Source: Siderastrea radians (taxonomy: Eukaryota; Cnidaria; Anthozoa; Scleractinia; Rhizangiidae). Taken from it: a stretch of 64,000 nucleotides of DNA. Below, piece by piece: positions 8,483 through 20,089 of the stretch (position 1 is its first letter; every line of letters begins with the position of its first letter). A model generated the notes under the pieces. That model was not told the origin of the DNA and did no database searches. It saw nothing but the letters and a program-made list of their open reading frames with translations. The position numbers were made by a program, and so were the translations under genes. The stretch spans positions 56,732,074 to 56,796,073 of the forward strand of contig OZ024889.1 in the NCBI GenBank assembly GCA_964017195.1, given 5' to 3'.

Positions 8483-10273
8483 ATGGCAGCTTCGCATTCT
8501 TCTTTCGACTGTCAGCATGTTGACGGAAGCATAGAAAGAACGAACCTACTCTACATGACTGAGAGTAGCGATGAGCCCTTCGATGTAACTTTGGTGGTCA
8601 AAAATGGCAAACAATTCAAAGCTCATGGAAACATTCTCTCAAAAGCGAGCTCGTTCTTTGAAAAGATTCTCGACAGCGACTGGAAGGAGAGTCGAGAAGG
8701 AGTCATCCGGCTTGAGGTACTAAACGAGGAAATTATGGAAGTCATTTTAGAGTTTATTTATTCTGGTAGTGTTCATCTACGCTCTGTCGAAAGGGCCGAA
8801 GACTTGATTGCTGCAGCAGATTATTTGTTTATTTCAAACCTCAAAGACGTCGCTGGGCGCTTTATTGAGCAGAGACTATCATTGTCTAATTACAGCTCAG
8901 TTTATGAATTTGCACGGAGATATCAATGCTTAGAGCTAATAGCCAACATCAAGAAATTCATAAGCTTAAACTTTGCTTCCGTAGCAAACGAGGAGTTCTT
9001 CTTAAACTTGCCAAGTCATGAAGTTGAGCAATTGATTTCAAGGGACGACCTATATGTTGCTGCTGAAGACGATGTCTTTAAGTTTATAGTAAAATGGATC
9101 TATCACGATGAGAAAGAGAGAAAACAGTACTTTCAAGAACTATTTCGTCACATGCGATTGAGCTTTGTGTCGCGTGACTATTTGCTTAAAGAAGTGTCAA
9201 GGAACAATTTTGTCAAGCAGAATGAGGTTTGCTTGAATAGCGTCACGCGCACGTTAAGACGCATGAATGATCCAGTGAGTCGTTTGGGGCTCTTTAATCA
9301 GCCTCCAAGGACAGTTTTTCAGCCAGAAGCTTTGGCGGCTTGTGACAGAGCTAAAAGGACTGTTTTTATTTATCTCCCTAATGATGCCGTATGGTACAAA
9401 CTGCCGGAACTGCCAGATATAGAAGGTCCTGGACAGCATTCCCGCTGGTTCCTGACCGTTAGAAACAAACTGTTGGCTGTTGATTCTCAATGTAATTGGA
9501 ATAATTTTTTGAATTATTTTTCGTGTTATGATCCACTTTTAAATATTTGGACTAAGTTTCCAAGTGCTATTGCACCTATCACAAGTCGATCATATGTGCA
9601 TAAAGACATAATAGTTGTTAAAGAGACAGTTTGCACTCTTATTTGGCCACCCAGGTGGACAAATGAACCCACCACACTTCTGAAATATAACCTGGATTCA
9701 AAATCCTGGCAAACTGTTCCCTCGTTCGACTGGGGGCCAAGAGAAGATGTTTGTCTTGTGTCGTCAGACAAGTATTTATATGCCATTGGTGGTCAGTCGA
9801 CTTTTGAGCGTAGAATATGCCTCTGCACAGCAAACAGGTATGATACCATTCTGGATAACTGGGAGAAAATAGCAGACATTCAAGAATCGAGGCACTCAGC
9901 CTTTGGTGCTGCTGCTGATAAGAAAGTTTTTATTGCTGGAGGTTATGCATCTGTGGGTTTGGAATGCATGTCTCAAACATGCGAAATGTACAACGTGTCG
10001 ACAAACGAGTGGCAGTTCATTGCAAACTTGACGATTCCTCGAGCGTTGGCAAGTATGGTGTGTGTTGAAGGAAAGTTGTACGTTCTTGGTGGGCGGGTGT
10101 CTTCTTTAGGCAGAACAGTTGTTGAATGTTATGACAGAGAGAAAAATGAATGGAAGAAAAAAACTGTTGTTCCATCTCCCTTAAGTCGCCTTTCCCTAAG
10201 GAATGCATGTTCGCTTAGAATTTGCAACAAAATTTTGGCCAATCTTGATTCTGTGCGGACAGAAAGTGTGTAA
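8483..10273 (+). CDS. Kelch-like protein (BTB-BACK-Kelch), probable Cullin-3 adaptor, 596 aa
   Basis: Intronless gene; the start ATG is shared with the paralog at 18293. Domains in order: BTB/POZ at about 25-130 (DVTLVVKNGKQFKAH, then a YSGSVHL-type end), BACK at about 135-245 (NYSSVYEFARRYQC, LPSHEVEQLISRDDLYV), then Kelch repeats. The first Kelch blades are diverged, while the last three are clear (YLYAIGGQ at about 431, KVFIAGGYAS at about 481, KLYVLGGRVSS at about 531), each with the Gly-Gly and a downstream Trp. Family members use BTB-BACK to bind Cullin-3 and the Kelch propeller to recruit substrate for ubiquitination; this specific role is inferred. Length is normal for the family. The substrate cannot be told. 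Confidence 0.92.
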   Translation: MAASHSSFDCQHVDGSIERTNLLYMTESSDEPFDVTLVVKNGKQFKAHGNILSKASSFFEKILDSDWKESREGVIRLEVLNEEIMEVILEFIYSGSVHLRSVERAEDLIAAADYLFISNLKDVAGRFIEQRLSLSNYSSVYEFARRYQCLELIANIKKFISLNFASVANEEFFLNLPSHEVEQLISRDDLYVAAEDDVFKFIVKWIYHDEKERKQYFQELFRHMRLSFVSRDYLLKEVSRNNFVKQNEVCLNSVTRTLRRMNDPVSRLGLFNQPPRTVFQPEALAACDRAKRTVFIYLPNDAVWYKLPELPDIEGPGQHSRWFLTVRNKLLAVDSQCNWNNFLNYFSCYDPLLNIWTKFPSAIAPITSRSYVHKDIIVVKETVCTLIWPPRWTNEPTTLLKYNLDSKSWQTVPSFDWGPREDVCLVSSDKYLYAIGGQSTFERRICLCTANRYDTILDNWEKIADIQESRHSAFGAAADKKVFIAGGYASVGLECMSQTCEMYNVSTNEWQFIANLTIPRALASMVCVEGKLYVLGGRVSSLGRTVVECYDREKNEWKKKTVVPSPLSRLSLRNACSLRICNKILANLDSVRTESV

Positions 10274-10876
10274 AATCATTCAGTATATGTCACCTCTTTA
10301 CCCCCTGTGGAGTGTAATACAAGGGACAAAATGCACTGGTGCAAACTCATGTAATTAAGGAGGTTGGGACTGATTGTGGCCAGCAATACATGAGCAGTTT
10401 TTAAAGTGCAAAACACCAAGTGCAATGGTAAATTTTTGATTGCACAGCATGCCCAAGTGATTTTGAAATATATGTCAGTCTATCATTAATTTTTAGCAAA
10501 CCAGTCTATCATTTAATGGGCAAGTCAGTTAGTCAGTCAGTCAGACAGTCACTTAGCCAATCAATTACACAATGTCAGTAATAAATAATAAACAAGAGTG
10601 ATCTTAAACATTGCAGTGCTAACTAAACCTGCTTTCCATGCATCAGCCCCAATCAAGCAATCAGCCAGTCAAACCATGAGCTATAGGAAACATGGATTTT
10701 GAGTTCTCACTGAACGTTGTTTCAAGCAAACAGCGATGAAATATGTTGACGATTCAGTAAAACTATCACCTTACTGTTCGTTCTGCTCTCCTTTGTCTTT
10801 GATTTCTACATCACCTTCTGCAAATATCCCTGTTTCTCCCCCATTCTTTGGTGAGTTCGATATTCTTACTTTTATC
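10274..10876. other. 3' flank of the first KLHL gene
   Basis: No further gene. Contains a short CAGT-type simple repeat near 10523-10550. An AATAAATAATAAA stretch at about 10580 could serve as polyadenylation signal. Confidence 0.4.
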
Positions 10877-11289
10877 GCCCGCCATTTTGAAAAAAACACT
10901 TGTTCCCAGTTCTACGCAGCTAACTAGAAAACCTCCTAAAGCCGCTCTAAAGCCCCTAGGTAGGAAGCACTTGGGCCATTGCTAGGAGATTTGTGCCATT
11001 GGCCAATCATAGGGCCGACAGAGAATCGCTGTTGTCTTTCAAATTTATCTTCAGCTGGTAAGAGCAAAAAGTGTTTTCCAGTCCCCCGACAGAACCTAAT
11101 TTGAATTGTCACTTTTTAGTCTGTTGCAAGATGACCTTCCATATATAGAAGTCCATCGTTCAATGTTCTTATGAGCTGGTAACCAAAACTTGGAAAAGAT
11201 GGCCTACCCAGTGGCTTTAGAGTGGCTTTAGGAGGTTTTCTAGTTAGTTGCATAGAACTGGGAGTGAGTGTTTTTTCAAAATGGCGGGC
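10877..11289. mobile_element. MITE with about 80-bp inverted arms
   Basis: Left arm 10877-10957 (GCCCGCCATTTTGAAAAAA, then CCCAGTTCTA, CTAGAAAACCTCCTAAAG) is the reverse complement, with few mismatches, of the right arm 11210-11289 (CTTTAGGAGGTTTTCTAG to TTCAAAATGGCGGGC). The roughly 250-bp centre is non-coding. This looks like a non-autonomous DNA transposon. Confidence 0.75.
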
Positions 11290-11309
11290 TTCATTAAAGA
11301 AGGGTATTG

Positions 11310-11806
11310 TTTATATCTAGTACTACTACTGTTGAAACTCCACTTTTCCAAAGTACTCGTATCCAATTTTCCAAGTGACAAAAACCATGGTTGATACCTC
11401 TGGAAAGTGGCCAGAACCACTTGACATGTGCTCCAAACTCACCACGGCGCAAGTAGGATAGACACTCATTCAAATAGTTTTCATTTCGAACGGGTTGAAC
11501 TGTTGTATCGTTGTTCAGTGAATTCAATGAAATAAAAAAATTGTAAATAAGCAGTTGTAGGATTTAAAGCTGGTGGACCATTGTTTTCAATTGCCGTCAG
11601 CTTCTTATTGCTAGTGAGATATAACAGAGGTGGTTTATGAAACTTTTATTTGTATAAGCTGATTAGGTGATTTATGCTCTCGGTTCATAAATGATCCTGG
11701 AAATTCTACAATATTTGGGCCGGCTTCTTTCGCTTTTATATCCCGATGGATTTTGGCTACGAAAGTACCATAGTACTACCTAAAATTTAGGTGCATATGG
11801 TTTGAG
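11310..11806 (+). repeat. Dispersed repeat, copy B
   Basis: Second copy of the unit at 2290-2797, same orientation, with matching blocks through GTAAATAAGCAGTTG and CCTAAAATTTAGGTGC. Non-coding. Confidence 0.75.
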
Positions 11807-12023
11807 CTTTTATGACAGACGACAGGCCTCCCAGAAATGTTGTATGTTTAGTTTCCTTTAAGTCTCATCAATGTATTGCTAATGTATGATTGACAATAAA
11901 AAATAATCGCAATTAGCTCTTGTTGTGGAATAACTAAAAGATTGTTCAAAGTGTAAATGTGACCTTAAACCACAACATAACATCATTAAAAGAGTTTGCG
12001 ACTATTTAATAAAAACGTCTTTA

Positions 12024-12236
12024 ACCCTTTAACCCCTAAGAGTGACCAAAATTTATATTTCTTCTTATAGTAACACTGCTCAATCATACATAACAGTGGT
12101 GAGAAAAAAGAAATGGTCATCAAGTGAGAAAGGTCTTGATTGTTAAACAAGTTCTTCTTATCAGTTCCAAGGGAAATGTATGGAGAACAGTGTGGAGAAT
12201 ATGCATGCTGATATTGGGGTTTAAAGGGGTTATGTC
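12024..12236. repeat. Coral-type dispersed repeat with CCCTTTAACCCCTAAGAGTG start
   Basis: Begins CCCTTTAACCCCTAAGAGTG and ends with GGTTTAAAGGGGTTA, so its ends are weakly inverted. Inner marker phrases are ATGTATGGAGAACAGT and GGAGAATATGCATG. Related units lie at 20560-20772 (opposite orientation), 57425-57585 and 63687-63835. I know this pattern as abundant in stony corals. Confidence 0.65.
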
Positions 12237-12239
12237 AAG

Positions 12240-13057
12240 AGGATTTTGCTATCTTAGGTCAATTCTGTGCTAAAATCACAACCTAGTGCCTTTACTCATA
12301 CACAGAATGCCCCTGTTAAACTACAAGAAAGATATCAAATGAATTTTATCAGGGAGAGCTAATCATAATAAATTTTTTGGTGATTTTTGAGAACATAAAA
12401 TCAAAACTTTCAATCCATTTCCATCCTTGCCATCGGTAGCAACAGACAACAGGAAACAGTTTCAGTGCTCTAAGATAGTCTGTCGTTTGATGTCAACCTT
12501 GAAAACCCAGGGGTAGAGGGTAGAGCTGCTCCCTGTCTCCAAGATGGTGTGATGTGTGCACAAACCAAATCAATAAATTCTACAGTCACTAGGGGAGGGG
12601 GGAGTCTTGAAATGGCGTCAGCTCCAAACTTAGTCGTACGGGTTTTTGGTGTGTAACAACCACACGTGAGTGGAAGCTCTCTGCAGTCTTTCTGTCTTAT
12701 GTCAGTTCGGTCGATCTTCTTGGTCACAAAACTACTCAAAAGGGAGCAAGGCAGTTATTGTATTACTATAAAATGAGCAGTTAATTGATCCTAACTTTAT
12801 CCAGCAATTTTTATACTAACTGAATTATACGATCATATACAGTAAACAGTTACTCAACTCAACCTTTCTTATACTTTTGATGGCAAATTTGAAGGCGTAG
12901 AAGATGTGGATCTGTACCCTCAAAAGATGTTTTAAATTGTGAGTCAACAAAAATTGGATGTGGGGGAAGAAAAATCCACCCACTCCACCCTTGGTTTATG
13001 GGTTTTGCTCTCGCCTTCAGGTTATGATATCACATTTTGTATGGTTCGTGTTGGTAT
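12240..13057. other. Intergenic stretch, nothing recognised
   Basis: Only chance ORFs on the minus strand (12470-12739) with no domain, odd composition and no splice context. A G-rich patch lies near 12593. Confidence 0.4.
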
Positions 13058-14975
13058 TTAAGGTGGCCCGATACTATTTAATTGCGTGAGGGGTAACTGT
13101 TTTGAAATCATCCAAGGGGCAGATGTGACAAATCGTCCCGTGCAGAATTCCAAAACAGCATATGATATTGATTACTTTTTTCAACAAAAACGTTTCCAGG
13201 GCAGTTTGGTTGAGCAGCTTGCGAGTGACTCGAATTTGCTGCCTCATTTCTGAAAAGCGTATAGTCAGAATACTACAAAATCTGGTCAGGACCTTTGTTA
13301 TCGACTGTTTTATGGGTGATTACGACGGTTTTACGAAATAAGACAAAAAGAGCAAAAAATTGAGTGAAACCTGGAAAGCAACGTGGTTGCCATAATTTTA
13401 ACCCGCAGGGCGTGCTCTCGCTTCACCGTATAATGTCGACAAAACCTTTTCTTATCGCTTTGACTCTGATACATGTAAGTTACAAGACATATTTACCTTT
13501 GCTCTAGTAAGTACGATTCTTTGCTGCTTTAATCCTTTTCGTAGTAGTTATGGCTAAATGCGTGTACATAATATTCTGGTAACAATTTTACAGTGCAGCT
13601 ACTCGAACCGGGCCAATTGGAAGAAAATTGACCAATCACAACGCTAATTGAGCACAAAAGAAGGCAACATTTTTTCATAAACTGATCAATGATGTTGAAG
13701 GATCTAGACAATACAGCTCCAAATAAATTTGAAACTGTCTCATTCTGTGGACCTCTCGGGAAATAGTCCAATTTTTTCATTGGTTGAATTCAATGATGGT
13801 GCGGTGTTGACGCGATGTGACTGAAATCTGGCAAATTGTTTTTACGCGTCACATAAGCTACAAATTTATTCATTGTAAATGTAAATGTTTCCAAAATGAC
13901 TTTCACCCAGAAAAAACAAGTAAGACTGAATCGAGAAGGCGGCATATACGGCAACAGTCGCCGACATTCCCATCCCTGAATTCCCAGCTATTACAAGATT
14001 ACGTTTCAGACTTGCACCACGCTCACATAAAGGATTTGGATTCTCTTGCAGCATTGAGACCGCGGCTGTGAAAGGGCTGCAGAAGCCAGAATGAATACCT
14101 CAGCGACAAGCACCTGTTGATTCAAAAAGCACTTGGTGAATAAGAAGATTTGTGAACCCACGTTTATAATTGAACGATCAAAGGGCGCAAATATCGATAT
14201 TTATCTTAAGATCTGTGTTTGTTTATACTCACTGCGCTGAGCGAACGCTTATCCGAATCAAGCAAGCTAGTTGCGTTACCGAATTTCATTTCGGAAAAGG
14301 TTTGTTCTACAAACAAACTCATGCATTAGCTGTACTGCTGAAGCGAAAGTGTTGTTTAAGGTTTGTTTATGGGCGAAAATTTTATTATCAATTGCGAATT
14401 CGACATCTCGATGTTCTGCTCAAAATTTAGCACATTTAGGATAGAAAGCAACCAATCGTAGACGTGACAGTTTCCCGAGCGGTCCTGATCAGAGGTCACG
14501 GTGTCAAATTTTTTCGAACGTGCATCGTCTACCTGCTTCAACGTTATTGGTTGTTTACCAAAAAACTTTGCTATCTTTTGTTTTCAATTAGCGTCGCGAT
14601 TAGTCAGTTTTCTTCCAACTGGCCCGGTTGGAGTAGCTGCACTGTAATCACCGTTTGCTATAAAGGTTGTGTGGTGCCGACTTATCTGAAACTTGGTCCC
14701 TGAAATCTTTGAGGTTTCAACACCTGTTTAATGTAATATGAAGGAAAAACGTCTTTTCATTTTTCCGATAATAAGAAGTTTCTTTGGCAGCCACTTTCAA
14801 GAAAATCGCTGAAAATTTCCGTATATTCGTATCGATCTCAATAAAAGTACACTTTTGATAAACTTCCTGAAGTATTCCTTTTTCAGCGTCTTAAATATCT
14901 CAGCAATCGAATGCTGTTGAGCAGATTTCAAAACAGTTACCCCTCACGCAAATAAATAGTATCGGGCCGCCTTAA
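13058..14975. mobile_element. Non-autonomous fold-back DNA element with TTAA target duplication (1.9 kb)
   Basis: Outer inverted repeats start GGTGGCCCGATACTATTT (13062-13110) and end with its counterpart CGGGCCGCC (14921-14971). TTAA stands directly outside both ends (13058-13061 and 14972-14975). A second pair of long arms lies inside: 13590-13735 against 14500-14646 (core CCGGGCCAATTGGAAG). The centre has no transposase. TTAA targets are used by piggyBac and Kolobok elements; the GG terminus fits Kolobok better, but the assignment is inference. Confidence 0.75.
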
Positions 14976-16240
14976 TCAACAATTTTTCACAATAGAGGAG
15001 GTGAATAATGGTCAAAATTTACCGAGCTGCGACACAGAAGATATTAAGCACTAAATAGTTACTAAAAGAAACCCCTCGGGGGGGGGGGTGGTACTCTCTA
15101 TGGTGGGCTATAGGGGAGGCTTCGCCCAAAAGGGGTACGTTTTTTTAAGCTCACAGTATATTAAAGGGTAGGGAAAATTCCCATTTTAGTATAAGAAAGG
15201 GATACAAAATCAGCTGCAAAATGGAAGAAATGGTGGCTAAAGCGAAGTATATCAAAGGGTGCTTATCCTTGAGGTATAAGAAAGGGGTGCAATTTTGCTC
15301 TAGGTATATGAAAGGGGTACCATTTTGGTAAACAATAGTATATTAAGGGGTAAAGGTTTGAACTTCCGGGCAGAGCCTCCCTGTAGAAAACTTTATTGAG
15401 TAGTGGGGGGAGGGGAACTTGCACGCTAATTCCAGAACAATTCCCTAAGTTAAATAGCTCCCGCAAATACTAGCCTCCAGATTTTGATTAGCGAATCAGG
15501 GCACGCGAAACACACTATCCACTGCTTTGTTATCCACTATCCACTTATTCATTGGCTGCCATACCTTTTGTTGGCTTGGTTTGACAAAAATCAATGTCGT
15601 GAAGAAGAAAAAAGAAACCTAAGAAGAGAATGTCCCATCCTTTGAGTGCTTACAAATTTACGACATTTGTAACCCCCCCCCCCATCCATTTCTGATGGAC
15701 GCTATTTATTTTGCTGGCTTTGCGAAGGCAAATTGTTGTATCGTGGAAAGTTAGAATTTATTACTTTTGAGGCTGCAAAGCTATGGGTATGCAGGTTTAT
15801 TCTTTTTTATGTAACTGTTGTTGCAGATAATTTATATCTTAATTTTAAATGAGCAGTTTTAAGTCTGCGACTTAAATTACTACATCTTATTCCACTGTTG
15901 CGTTATTTTACCATATAAGGGCAAGAGAACGTGCAAAATATTTCAGCGTATTACATTGTACAATCCCCGTTTGACCGGTTTATGCTGAAGGAGGACGAAG
16001 CACGAAATTTTCGCCAATTTACAGTTGTGTTTCGTGGGAATAAATTTTCGCAAATTTGTATTTTTAGACTTTACCACTGGGAATAAAGTTTTGTGGATTT
16101 TGGACAATTTCTCTCCGGTATTTAACGTACGAAACTTGTATACAGCAACAAGGGATGTATATTGTCTTGTTATATTTTACTAATTTACTTCTCTCGTGTT
16201 ATCAGTCATTGGACCACTGGGAAATGGCGCTAGAGAAATT
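14976..16240. other. Intergenic DNA with GGGG-rich imperfect repeats
   Basis: At 15075-15360 there is a G-run and imperfect repeats of the phrase TATATGAAAGGGGTAC and its variants. A C-run is at 15671-15684. No gene is seen. Confidence 0.5.
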
Positions 16241-16263
16241 TATTATTATTATTATTATTATTG

Positions 16264-16301
<38 letters not shown>

Positions 16302-16305
16302 GTTA
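16241..16305. repeat. ATT trinucleotide microsatellite
   Basis: About 20 units of ATT with two interruptions (GGT, GTT). Confidence 0.95.
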
Positions 16306-16380
16306 TTAATATGGCTGGGAGAGACACACAGTAAACTATGGTTTGCTCTGTTTGAGGAAATGGTCTTGTCTACGGTTATA

Positions 16381-16502
16381 CACAGATTCCACAGAGACTA
16401 CTCGTTATGTTGCAATTGTAAAGAAGAAGGTCGTAATATTGCACAGATTCCACAGAGACTACTCGTTATGTTGCAATTGTAAAGAAGAAGGTCGTAATAT
16501 TG
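16381..16502. repeat. Perfect tandem duplication, 61-bp unit, two copies
   Basis: The unit beginning CACAGATTCCACAGAGACTA and ending GGTCGTAATATTG is present twice in a row with no difference seen, which indicates a recent duplication. Confidence 0.9.
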
Positions 16503-16877
16503 CTCAAGTTAACCAAAATTCAGGAACCAAAATACATCGAGTAAATTTTCGCTGTTTTTTTTTCTTTTAAAGCGGAAATTAATTTTTTTCAGGGTAAAAT
16601 TTTCGCGGGACGAGGGAGAATGATTTGCCATTATGCTGATTCTAGCCTAGTTGGGTGAATCCTGGTCCACATAATGCAAACACTCTTAACGTTTAACAGT
16701 TATCGTTTCATGAGTGAATAGATCATGGATAATGTCTAGCCTTAGCCAAAATTGCTGCCATTTTCGGTATAATTATTGCGACTTAGTCGGCTGATATTTT
16801 TTTAATCATCTATGTAATATATATAGATAGGTTAGCGTAATAGCGGAGCTCCTAAAGAAATAGCGCATAGCAACGGC

Positions 16878-17015
16878 TTTACCTCGGTGTAAGAACCTGT
16901 GAAACTCACGGATGACGTAAAACAAAGGAAACAAAAACATTTTAAACAATACCGTACAGCAAAACAAAAGCTAACAAACAAAGAAAATCTTGTCAGGTTC
17001 TTACACCGAGGTAAA
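16878..17015. mobile_element. Short MITE (TTTACCTCGGTGTAAGAACC ends), copy 1
   Basis: 22-bp terminal inverted repeats (TTTACCTCGGTGTAAGAACC and its complement). The inner sequence with GACGTAAAACAAAGGAAAC is matched by the copy at 40854-40986 inside a ninein intron, in opposite orientation. Confidence 0.8.
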
Positions 17016-17120
17016 CCCATAGCAACAGTAAACAGGAAGACCCCCAGGATGAAAGAACATCTGAAAGTGCAGTTTAATATTTCCACCAATATTATTATGC
17101 GTCGAAGGCGAAGTGAATAT

Positions 17121-17450
17121 TGTGGAATAATCCCCTGGACGAAGTCGAGGGGATTATTCCACAACATTTGCTGAGCCTGAGAAAAATATTAATTGTTCTA
17201 GTATAATTGCTCAGGTGATTATCGCAGCAATTCATTTTCGTTTTTTTTCTTTTCTCCAGAAACATCAAAAATCGCGCGGTGGCCATTTTGAAAATTAGTG
17301 CTTCAGTATTGTAATCACCTCGCCCGGGGTGATTATTTAACAATTATCCTGCGAAATCGCGCGGAATATCACCTGATACTTAGCCGACGAGGCCGTAGGC
17401 CGAGTTGGCTAAATCAGGGGATATTCCGCAAGATTGAGCAGGATAATTGC
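17121..17450. repeat. Two palindromic repeat units
   Basis: 17121-17163 is a palindrome with arms TGTGGAATAATCCCCT. 17341-17450 is a longer one with arms from CAATTATCCTGCG to its complement CAGGATAATTG, centred on GAGGCCGTAGGC. A further pair (17200-17310 against about 17910-18145: TATAATTGCTCAGGTGATTATC and GATAATCACTTGAGCAATTATA) encloses the region 17310-17910. All are non-coding and of fold-back type. Confidence 0.65.
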
Positions 17451-18183
17451 TTTATTATTCAACAAATTCTCATCAACTACCATTTTCATAACGAGAAAAA
17501 CTATGGTTCTATGATGAAAACGCTAAAAGCTAGCAACACGTAATAAAAATCAAAACAGAACTTCAAGAAATCGAAGTTTACTACCGTTCACTTAAAAAAA
17601 GACTTATTTACAAACTCATGTTTGGAAATGAGAAGACAGAGTAAAAAATACTGCTACCTTACCGAGAATAAGTCCTCTTCCTGTGAATTAAAGTCTTTTC
17701 AACTTTACAACTTTCCGTGAGCAAGTGTACTGCTTCGTTCGTAATACCATTTTCTTGGTTGAGTTCTCACTACGAAAATTCCAAGTCAACCTCTGGATAT
17801 CTTTGTGGGCTGAAGCAAATACTTGTTCACTTTTTGAGAGCATTTAATCGTGGAAAGGTTCTTCCAGGGAGTTAAAATTTCCGGAGAACACTGCTAAAAC
17901 TGCCTCGCTTTTCAAAATGTCCGCCAAACAAGCAATGAAAGAAACCTGCAGTGCACTTCCAAATATGGTCATTTACGTATATCGCAGGGTATCTGTCACG
18001 TAGGATGGCAGATATTGAGGGCTTCCTTACCATATATGGGCATAGTGAAAATTTGTTGAATAATAAAAAAAGGAAGATATAACGTAATCCTCGGACAATC
18101 AGAGCGCGCGCTTCTCGATAATCACTTGAGCAATTATACTTAAAGTCCAATATTCCCTTCCATAAGCGATATATATTGCTAAT
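17451..18183. other. Intergenic DNA before the second KLHL gene
   Basis: No coding region is supported. The right arm of the fold-back pair described for 17200-17310 lies at about 17910-18145. Confidence 0.4.
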
Positions 18184-18292
18184 ACGAACCTTGAACGGCT
18201 AGCAGTTTCAGTGATCAAGAAGATCGTGCGAAATAACTGGCATAAGGCGGAAGGATTCCAGAAAGGAAAACGTGAAGAAAAGGCTATTCACA

Positions 18293-20089
18293 ATGGCAGC
18301 TTCGCATTCTTCTTTCGACTGTCAGCAGGTTGACGGAAGCATAGAAAGAACGAACCTACTCTACATGACTGAGAGTAGCGATCAGCCATTCGATGTAACT
18401 TTGGTGGTCAAAAATGGCAAACAATTCAAAGCTCATGGAAACATTCTCTCAAAAGCGAGCTCGTTCTTTGAAAGGATTCTCTACAGCGACTTGAAGGAGA
18501 GTCGAGAAGGAGTCATCCGGCTTGAGGTACTAAACGAGGAAATTATGGAAGACATTTTAGAGTTTATTTATTCTGGTAGTGTTAGTGTGTGCTCTATGGA
18601 AAGGGCCGAAGACTTGATTGCTGCAGCAGATTATTTGTTTCTTCAAAACCTTAAAATTGTCGCTGGGCGCTTCCTTGAGGAGAGTCTAACAACGTCAAAT
18701 TACAACACAGTGTATGAATTTGCAAAGAGATATCGCTGCTTTGAGCTGATGAACAACATCAATAAATTCATACACTTAAACTTTGTTTCCGTAGCTAACG
18801 AGGAACACTTTTTGAACTTGCCAAGTCACGAAGTTGAACAATTGATTTCAAGTGATGACATACATGTTACTGCTGAAGACGATGTCTTCAAAATCATATT
18901 GAAATGGATCAATCACGACATAAACGAAAGAAAGAAGAATTTTCAAGATCTTTTTCGTCATGTGCGATTGGACTTTGCATCGCGTGACTGTTTGTGCAAC
19001 GAAATGTTAACGAACAATTTTGTGAAGCAGAACGAGGTTTGCCTGAACAGTGTCAACTTCACTTTAAATCACATGCGGTATCCGCTGTTCTATCGAAAGC
19101 CTTATGATGTCTATGATCAGCTTCCAAGGACAGTGTTGCACCCAGAAGTTCTCGTGGCTTGTGGGAAAACTGATGGAACAGTTTGGATTTATCTACCTGA
19201 GGATGACATATGGTATAACCTGCCGGATGTAAACAAGGCCTTGTGCTATGCTGTGCTACGCCGGATTTGCTACGATTGCCTGGAATACCACCCTCACTGG
19301 CTACTGTCAGCTCAAAACAAACTGATAGCTATTTCACTTGAAAAGCACGAACTGCTTTTGAGAGAAAATTTTCGGAGCGCGGGTTATGATCCATTTTTAA
19401 ATATATGGACCTGGTTCCCATATTGTATGTCGGGGTTAGGTAGGCAGTTTGAATCGTGGGAGAATCCTGACATAATAACTCTAACAGTTGTTGAGGAGGA
19501 AATCTTTGTCCTTGTGTACCCTAACAGCAGCACACGTGACACCACTATCCTTTTGAGAAGAAACCAGGGTTTGCACCGAGGTTTGGACTCATGGCAAACT
19601 GTTCCCTCCTTCGACTGGGGACCGAAGAAAGATGTTTGTGTTGTGTCCTGGGGAAAGTATTTATATGCTGTAGGTGGTCAGTTGATTTCTGAGCATGGGA
19701 CATGCCTTGCCGAAGCAGCCAGATTTAATACCATTGAGGATAAGTGGGAGACTATAGCAGACATTCAAGAAGCCAGGCATTCAGCCTTTGGCGCTGCTGC
19801 TGGCGAGAAAGTTTTTATCGCTGGGGGATATGCCTCTGTGGGTACGGAAACATGCATGTCCCAAGCATGTGAGATGTACAACGTGTCGACAAACGAGTGG
19901 CAGTTTATTGCAGACTTGACGCTTCCTCGAGCGTCGGCAAGTATGGTGTGTGTTCAAGGACAGCTGTATGTTCTTGGTGGGTTAGTCTCCTCCTTAGGCA
20001 GATCGGTTGTTGAATGCTATGACAGTGTGAGAAGAATGAGTGGAAGAAAAGGACTGTTGTTCCCTTTCCTCTCAGTCGTGGCCGCTTGA
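18293..20089 (+). CDS. Kelch-like protein, tandem paralog with C-terminal frameshift (598 aa)
   Basis: Intronless, same direction as the gene at 8483, and very similar in the first 130 residues. The upstream in-frame GTG at 18272 is not used; the shared ATG at 18293 is. Domains: BTB about 25-130, BACK about 135-245 (LPSHEVEQLISSDDIHV), Kelch region with clear late blades (YLYAVGGQ, KVFIAGGYAS, QLYVLGGLVSS). After VVECYD the sequence has two extra bases compared with the paralog, so the reading frame shifts and ends early at 20089. The original frame stays open beyond this point and still resembles the other gene (VVPFPLSRG, NACSMRI). The last Kelch strand is therefore altered, and the protein may be impaired or merely have a new tail. 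Middle Kelch blades differ strongly from the paralog. Confidence 0.88.
   Translation: MAASHSSFDCQQVDGSIERTNLLYMTESSDQPFDVTLVVKNGKQFKAHGNILSKASSFFERILYSDLKESREGVIRLEVLNEEIMEDILEFIYSGSVSVCSMERAEDLIAAADYLFLQNLKIVAGRFLEESLTTSNYNTVYEFAKRYRCFELMNNINKFIHLNFVSVANEEHFLNLPSHEVEQLISSDDIHVTAEDDVFKIILKWINHDINERKKNFQDLFRHVRLDFASRDCLCNEMLTNNFVKQNEVCLNSVNFTLNHMRYPLFYRKPYDVYDQLPRTVLHPEVLVACGKTDGTVWIYLPEDDIWYNLPDVNKALCYAVLRRICYDCLEYHPHWLLSAQNKLIAISLEKHELLLRENFRSAGYDPFLNIWTWFPYCMSGLGRQFESWENPDIITLTVVEEEIFVLVYPNSSTRDTTILLRRNQGLHRGLDSWQTVPSFDWGPKKDVCVVSWGKYLYAVGGQLISEHGTCLAEAARFNTIEDKWETIADIQEARHSAFGAAAGEKVFIAGGYASVGTETCMSQACEMYNVSTNEWQFIADLTLPRASASMVCVQGQLYVLGGLVSSLGRSVVECYDSVRRMSGRKGLLFPFLSVVAA

Noticed and set aside
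12470..12739. Minus-strand ORF of 89 codons
   Set aside because: Composition unlike a protein of this genome and no domain or neighbours; regarded as chance.
18272..18292. Upstream GTG-started extension of the second KLHL protein
   Set aside because: The first KLHL gene starts at the homologous ATG (8483), and the extra codons lie in the shared 5' leader.
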